NCBI GenBank assembly: GCA_030429345.1
Contig: JAUIFJ010000039.1
Location: forward strand, 1 to 26,780
Length of the DNA stretch: 26,780 nt
Source of the DNA: a bacterium
Lineage (GTDB): Bacteria; CAIWAD01
Reading direction: 5' to 3'
A model generated the notes under the pieces. That model was given only the letters and a program-made list of their open reading frames with translations, had not been told where the DNA came from and did not search any database. Positions 23,468-26,780 of this stretch are shown here, in pieces. Each line of letters begins with the position of its first letter. The first letter of the stretch is position 1. Position numbers and translations under genes: made by a program.

Positions 23468-26218
23468 CTAGTGCGCTTCCCGCCAGTTGTCGCCGATGTG
23501 GGCCTCGGCGACCAGGGGCACCTTCAGTTCGACGGCGTGTTCCATTTCGTGCTGGACCAATCCGGCCAGCTCCTCCGCGCGCTCGCGGGGGGCCTCGAAG
23601 AGCAGTTCGTCGTGGACCTGGCTGATCATGCGCAGCTCGGGCACATCTTCCCGTATACGCCTGTCGAGGCGCAGCATGGCCTTCTTGATCAGGTCCGCCG
23701 CGCTGCCCTGGATCGGCGTGTTCGTGGCGATGCGCTCGGTGGCCTCCCGCAGCTGACGGTTGTCGGAATTGATTTCCGGCAGGTAGCGCCGGCGGCCGAA
23801 GAGATTGGAGACGAAGCCGTCCTCGCGCGCCTTTTCCAGGGTGCCGTCGATCCATTGGCGCACGCCGCTGTAGAGCTCGAAATAGGCCGAAATGAAACTG
23901 GCCGCCTCCTTGACCGGAATCTCCAGGTGCCCGCCCAGGGCGAAGGCGCCCATGCCGTAGATCACGCCGAAGTTGATCGCCTTGGCCTTGCGGCGCATCT
24001 CCTCGCTGACCAGCTCCTCCTCGACGCCGAAGATCTTCGCCGCCGTGCGGCTGTGCAGATCGGCATTCTCGTTGTAGGAGGCGAGCAGCTCGGGGTCTTG
24101 TGAGACATGGGCCAGCACGCGCAGCTCGATCTGCGAGTAGTCGGCGTCGATCAGCACATGGTTCCGGTCCCGTGTGACAAAGGCGCTGCGGATGCGCTTG
24201 CCCAGTTCCGTGCGGATGGGAATGTTCTGCAGGTTGGGTTCGGTGCTGCTCAGGCGACCCGTGGCGGCGATGGTCTGGTTGAAATTGGTATGGATGCGGC
24301 CGCTGCGCCGGTTCAGCATCTGCGGCAGGGCGTCCACATAGGTGCTCTTGAGCTTGCTCAGCTGGCGGTAGTCCAGCAGGCGCGCCGGCAGGGGCTCCGT
24401 CTTCGCCAGGCGCTCCAGTTCGCGCACGTCGGTGGAATAGCCGGACTTGGTCTTCTTGCCCGGCTTGAGATGCAGCTTCTCGAAGAGGATCGTCGCCAGC
24501 TGCCGCGGGGAGTTCAGATTGAACTGCTCGCCGGCCATGTCGTGGATCTCCGATTCCAGATCGGCCAGCTTCTCCTCCAGCTCGGCCGACATGGTCGCCA
24601 GTTCCTCGCGGTCCAGGCTGACGCCTTCCTGCTCCATGCGGCAGAGCACGGCCATCACCTGCATGTCGATCTCGCGGAACAGGCCGTCCAGGCCCGCCTC
24701 CTCCAGCTCCTTCAACAGAGGTGATACAAGCCTCAGGGTGAAGTCGGCATCTTCCGCGGCGTAGAAGGTGATCTTTTCCAGCGGCACATCGGCCATGCTG
24801 ATCTGCTTGCGGCCGCTGCCGATCAGTTCGCTGGTCGGCATCTTGCGGTAGTCGAAGTAGTGCAGGCTGAGCGCGTCCAGGCCGTGCTGGCGGCCGGAGG
24901 GACGCAGCACGAAACTGGCCAGCATGCTGTCGAACTCGACGCCCTCGACATGCACATCCTGCAAGGAGAGCACATTGATGTCGTACTTGGCGTTCTGGCC
25001 GCACTTGCGTATACGGGGATTCTCGAACCAGGGCTTGAGTTCCGCCAGGATCTCCGGCAGGGAGGGCGGGTCTTCCAGCTCCAGGCGATCGGCATCCGGG
25101 CAGAGCACCGGCAGGTACCAGGCCTCGCCCTCCTCCCAGGCGAAGGAAAATCCGACGATCTCGCAATCCAGCGGATCGAGCCCGGTGGTTTCCAGGTCAA
25201 AGGCGCAAAGCCGGTTCCCGCCTTCAGGATCCGTGGCGGCACGCAGCTTTTCGAGAAAGGCGGCAAAGGCCTTGCGACCGCCGACGCAGTGGTAGTCCTG
25301 CTTGAGGGAGGGAGCGGCGCTTTCCGTTCCCGCGGCGCTGTCCACCTTGTGCTGCAGGCGCCGGCTTTCCTCCAGGATGCTGCGCAGTCCCAGGTCCAGC
25401 AGCTTGTCCGACAGCCCGGGCGCTCCCCAGTTCGGCAGCTGGACCGATTCGATCGGCCAGTCGCCCGGCACCTCGCAGTCGATCGTCACCAGCTGGCGGG
25501 ACAGGAAGGCCAGTTCGCGGTTCTCTTCCAGGTAGCGGCGAAGCGCCTTCTTGCCGTGGTCCTCGAGGTTCTCGTAGACCCCTTCCAAGGTCTCGTACTC
25601 GGAGATCAGCTTGCCGGCGGTCTTTTCCCCCACGCGCGGCACGCCCGGCACATTGTCCGAGCTGTCACCCATCAGCGCCAGCACGTCAATCACCTGGTCA
25701 GGCCGCACGCCGAACTTCTCGCGCACGCCTTCCGGCCCCACCAGGATCACTTCGCCCTTTCGGCCTGTCTTGTAGAGGTAAAGGTTCTCCCCGACGACCT
25801 GCATCAGGTCCTTGTCCGAGCTGACAATGAAGACTTCCCGCCCGGCATCCCGCGCTTTCAGGGCAATGGTGGCCATGATGTCGTCGGCCTCGAAGCCGGG
25901 CAGCCGCAGGGGATCCATGCCCATCAAGGCCAGGATTTCATAGAGCAGGGGAATCTGCGCCGCCATCTCCTCCGGCATCTTCGGGCGGGTGCCCTTGTAG
26001 TCCGGGTAGAGTTCATGGCGGAAAGTGGGTTCCTTGCAGTCCGTCACCACCAGGATGCTCTCCGGCTCCTCGATGGTCTGGATCCGCAGCAGCGCCCGCA
26101 GCACGCCATGAATGCCACTGACGATCATGCCATCGCCCGTCGTCAGCGGATTGCGCTCCATGGCCATATGCGAGCGAAAGAACTGGGCCATCAAATCGAT
26201 AATAAACAGCTGTTTCAT
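23468..26218 (-). CDS. polA: DNA polymerase I
   Basis: 916 residues, full-length three-domain Pol I for lagging-strand fragment processing and repair. The N-terminal 5'-3' exonuclease has FEADDIMAT, SSDKDLMQ and GDSSDNVPGVPRVGEKTA. The 3'-5' proofreading domain keeps its catalytic motifs: FDLETTGLDP (Exo I), NAKYDINVL (Exo II) and YAAEDADF (Exo III), so proofreading should be active. The polymerase domain has motif A DADYSQIELRVLAH, motif B RRKAKAINFGVIYGMG and motif C QVHDELLFEAP. I chose the ATG at 26218 because AGGAAGG precedes it by about five bases and MKQLFIIDL is where the family begins; the frame is open 21 codons further up. It is monocistronic, ending at the terminator shared with the repeat-protein gene. 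Confidence 0.97.
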   Translation of the reverse strand: MKQLFIIDLMAQFFRSHMAMERNPLTTGDGMIVSGIHGVLRALLRIQTIEEPESILVVTDCKEPTFRHELYPDYKGTRPKMPEEMAAQIPLLYEILALMGMDPLRLPGFEADDIMATIALKARDAGREVFIVSSDKDLMQVVGENLYLYKTGRKGEVILVGPEGVREKFGVRPDQVIDVLALMGDSSDNVPGVPRVGEKTAGKLISEYETLEGVYENLEDHGKKALRRYLEENRELAFLSRQLVTIDCEVPGDWPIESVQLPNWGAPGLSDKLLDLGLRSILEESRRLQHKVDSAAGTESAAPSLKQDYHCVGGRKAFAAFLEKLRAATDPEGGNRLCAFDLETTGLDPLDCEIVGFSFAWEEGEAWYLPVLCPDADRLELEDPPSLPEILAELKPWFENPRIRKCGQNAKYDINVLSLQDVHVEGVEFDSMLASFVLRPSGRQHGLDALSLHYFDYRKMPTSELIGSGRKQISMADVPLEKITFYAAEDADFTLRLVSPLLKELEEAGLDGLFREIDMQVMAVLCRMEQEGVSLDREELATMSAELEEKLADLESEIHDMAGEQFNLNSPRQLATILFEKLHLKPGKKTKSGYSTDVRELERLAKTEPLPARLLDYRQLSKLKSTYVDALPQMLNRRSGRIHTNFNQTIAATGRLSSTEPNLQNIPIRTELGKRIRSAFVTRDRNHVLIDADYSQIELRVLAHVSQDPELLASYNENADLHSRTAAKIFGVEEELVSEEMRRKAKAINFGVIYGMGAFALGGHLEIPVKEAASFISAYFELYSGVRQWIDGTLEKAREDGFVSNLFGRRRYLPEINSDNRQLREATERIATNTPIQGSAADLIKKAMLRLDRRIREDVPELRMISQVHDELLFEAPRERAEELAGLVQHEMEHAVELKVPLVAEAHIGDNWREAH

Positions 26219-26278
26219 GAGGCCTTCCTGCGGATTGCCAGTACTCTGGTTGTCATGTGGCATGATCGGATCGCTGAG

Positions 26279-26298
26279 CATGCCACCATCGTGGCATG
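26279..26298. promoter_or_regulatory. Dyad upstream of polA
   Basis: CATGCCAC-CATC-GTGGCATG, a perfect 8-bp inverted repeat with a four-base centre, lies 60 bases before the polA start. A further GTGGCATG copy lies at 26268-26275. It could be an operator or a leader hairpin; no T-run follows. Confidence 0.35.
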
Positions 26299-26531
26299 GC
26301 TAGATCTGTGCAGCCGCATCCAGTTGCAGAATCTCAAGTCAAGAATTCTTAATGGATTGCAGAATTGCACTGTCGGATCACTTGGACAAGATCCGGAATC
26401 CGGGGGAGATCCGGCGGACCTTCATACGCGATTGTCGCCTGAGACTGTCGGACTGGAATGCCAAGGATCTCCGGTTCCATGGAATGCAGAACAGGGTTTC
26501 CGTGGGGTGCAACTTGCTGCGGGATATCCCC

Positions 26532-26725
26532 CGCTGCGGGCTGGCGGCCGCAGCTACCTTCAGCCGGCGCTTCGCGCCTTGCGGTATCGGCCCATTCGAC
26601 ACCGCCGTGAATCGCGAAGTCAACGGCCGACCATCCCGCCCTGCCATGCGACAAGTGAACGGCGCAACAGCACCACGAACCGCGAAGCGGTGGCTCAAGG
26701 TAGCTGCGGCCGATAGCCCGCAGCG
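26532..26725. repeat. 45-bp imperfect inverted repeat
   Basis: The left arm (26532-26576) and right arm (26681-26725) are inverted copies matching at 40 of 45 positions, 104 bases apart. The shared core GGTAGCTGCGGCCG and the ends CGCGAAGCG and AGCCCGCAGCG are exact. It could be a REP- or MITE-like element, a decayed element end, or the stem of a structured RNA. Confidence 0.75.
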
Positions 26726-26754
26726 ATTCCAGGGCTGTGATCCATGGCTAATCG

Positions 26755-26780
26755 AAGGGGCCGATGTGGCCCCTTTCTTG
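26755..26780 (+). terminator. Probable forward Rho-independent terminator at the window edge
   Basis: AAGGGGCC (26755-26762) and GGCCCCTT (26768-26775) form a perfect 8-bp stem with loop GATGT, followed by TCTT before the window ends. It implies a forward transcript ending here, perhaps the region holding the inverted repeat. The T-run is cut by the edge. Confidence 0.6.

Larger units (their letters stand above)
26299..26780. other. Unassigned region at the right edge
   Basis: About 480 bases without a recognised gene. A forward frame from ATG 26352 stays open for 143 codons to the window edge, but it has no ribosome site, matches nothing I know and would run through the terminator at 26755-26775, so I do not call it. 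Reverse frames of about 100 codons over the same stretch are no better. The inverted repeat gives similar peptides on both strands, which explains much of the openness. Confidence 0.4.

Noticed and set aside
23406-25166. A 586-codon reverse frame inside polA
   Set aside because: Out-of-frame shadow of a gene whose exonuclease and polymerase motifs are all intact.

Overview
The window looks like a piece of a high-GC (roughly 60% or a little more, judged by eye) Gram-negative anaerobe from the FCB superphylum. Two secreted proteins end in the FPNPFNP-type C-terminal sorting domain of the type IX secretion system. There is also a fibronectin-III-like domain of the sort common in uncultured FCB lineages, an NADH-linked [FeFe] hydrogenase, and an outer-membrane-type beta protein. 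I cannot name the phylum; a GC-rich candidate phylum of the FCB group is the best guess.

Layout: positions 1-239 are a 12-bp minisatellite running off the left edge. 332-1279 (-) is a secreted T9SS-tailed protein with its own terminator. An AT-rich gap holding candidate Rex operators leads into a three-gene [FeFe]-hydrogenase operon at 1844-5280 (+; NuoE-like, NuoF-like, catalytic subunit). 10831-5392 (-) is a two-gene unit: a TPR regulator with two Fis-type helix-turn-helices overlaps by 11 bases a 1313-residue T9SS surface protein made of about 13 carboxypeptidase-regulatory-like domains. 11058-12699 is a TetR regulator divergent from a small membrane protein and an outer-membrane-type protein, with twin palindromic operators on the forward promoter. 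17947-12840 (-) is a pair of large paralogous membrane proteins with glutamine-amidotransferase-like (DUF4350-like) extracytoplasmic domains, joined by an ATGA overlap. 18540-23309 (+) is a 1589-residue secreted protein carrying 139 cysteine-terminated decapeptide repeats arranged in a hierarchy. It ends at a bidirectional terminator shared with polA (26218-23468, -). The last 560 bases hold no recognised gene but have a 45-bp imperfect inverted repeat and a terminator.

Themes: fermentative redox balancing through H2, plus heavy investment in large repetitive cell-surface proteins. The most novel item is the decapeptide-repeat protein (basic period 10 residues, sub-period 25 units, super-period 57 units). 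Next are the two-gene DUF4350-like membrane pair, the hydrogenase with a serine in its L1 motif and a NuoF subunit lacking the usual accessory Fe-S domains, and the regulator-surface-protein unit. Homology calls rest on recognised motifs only; no search was run.
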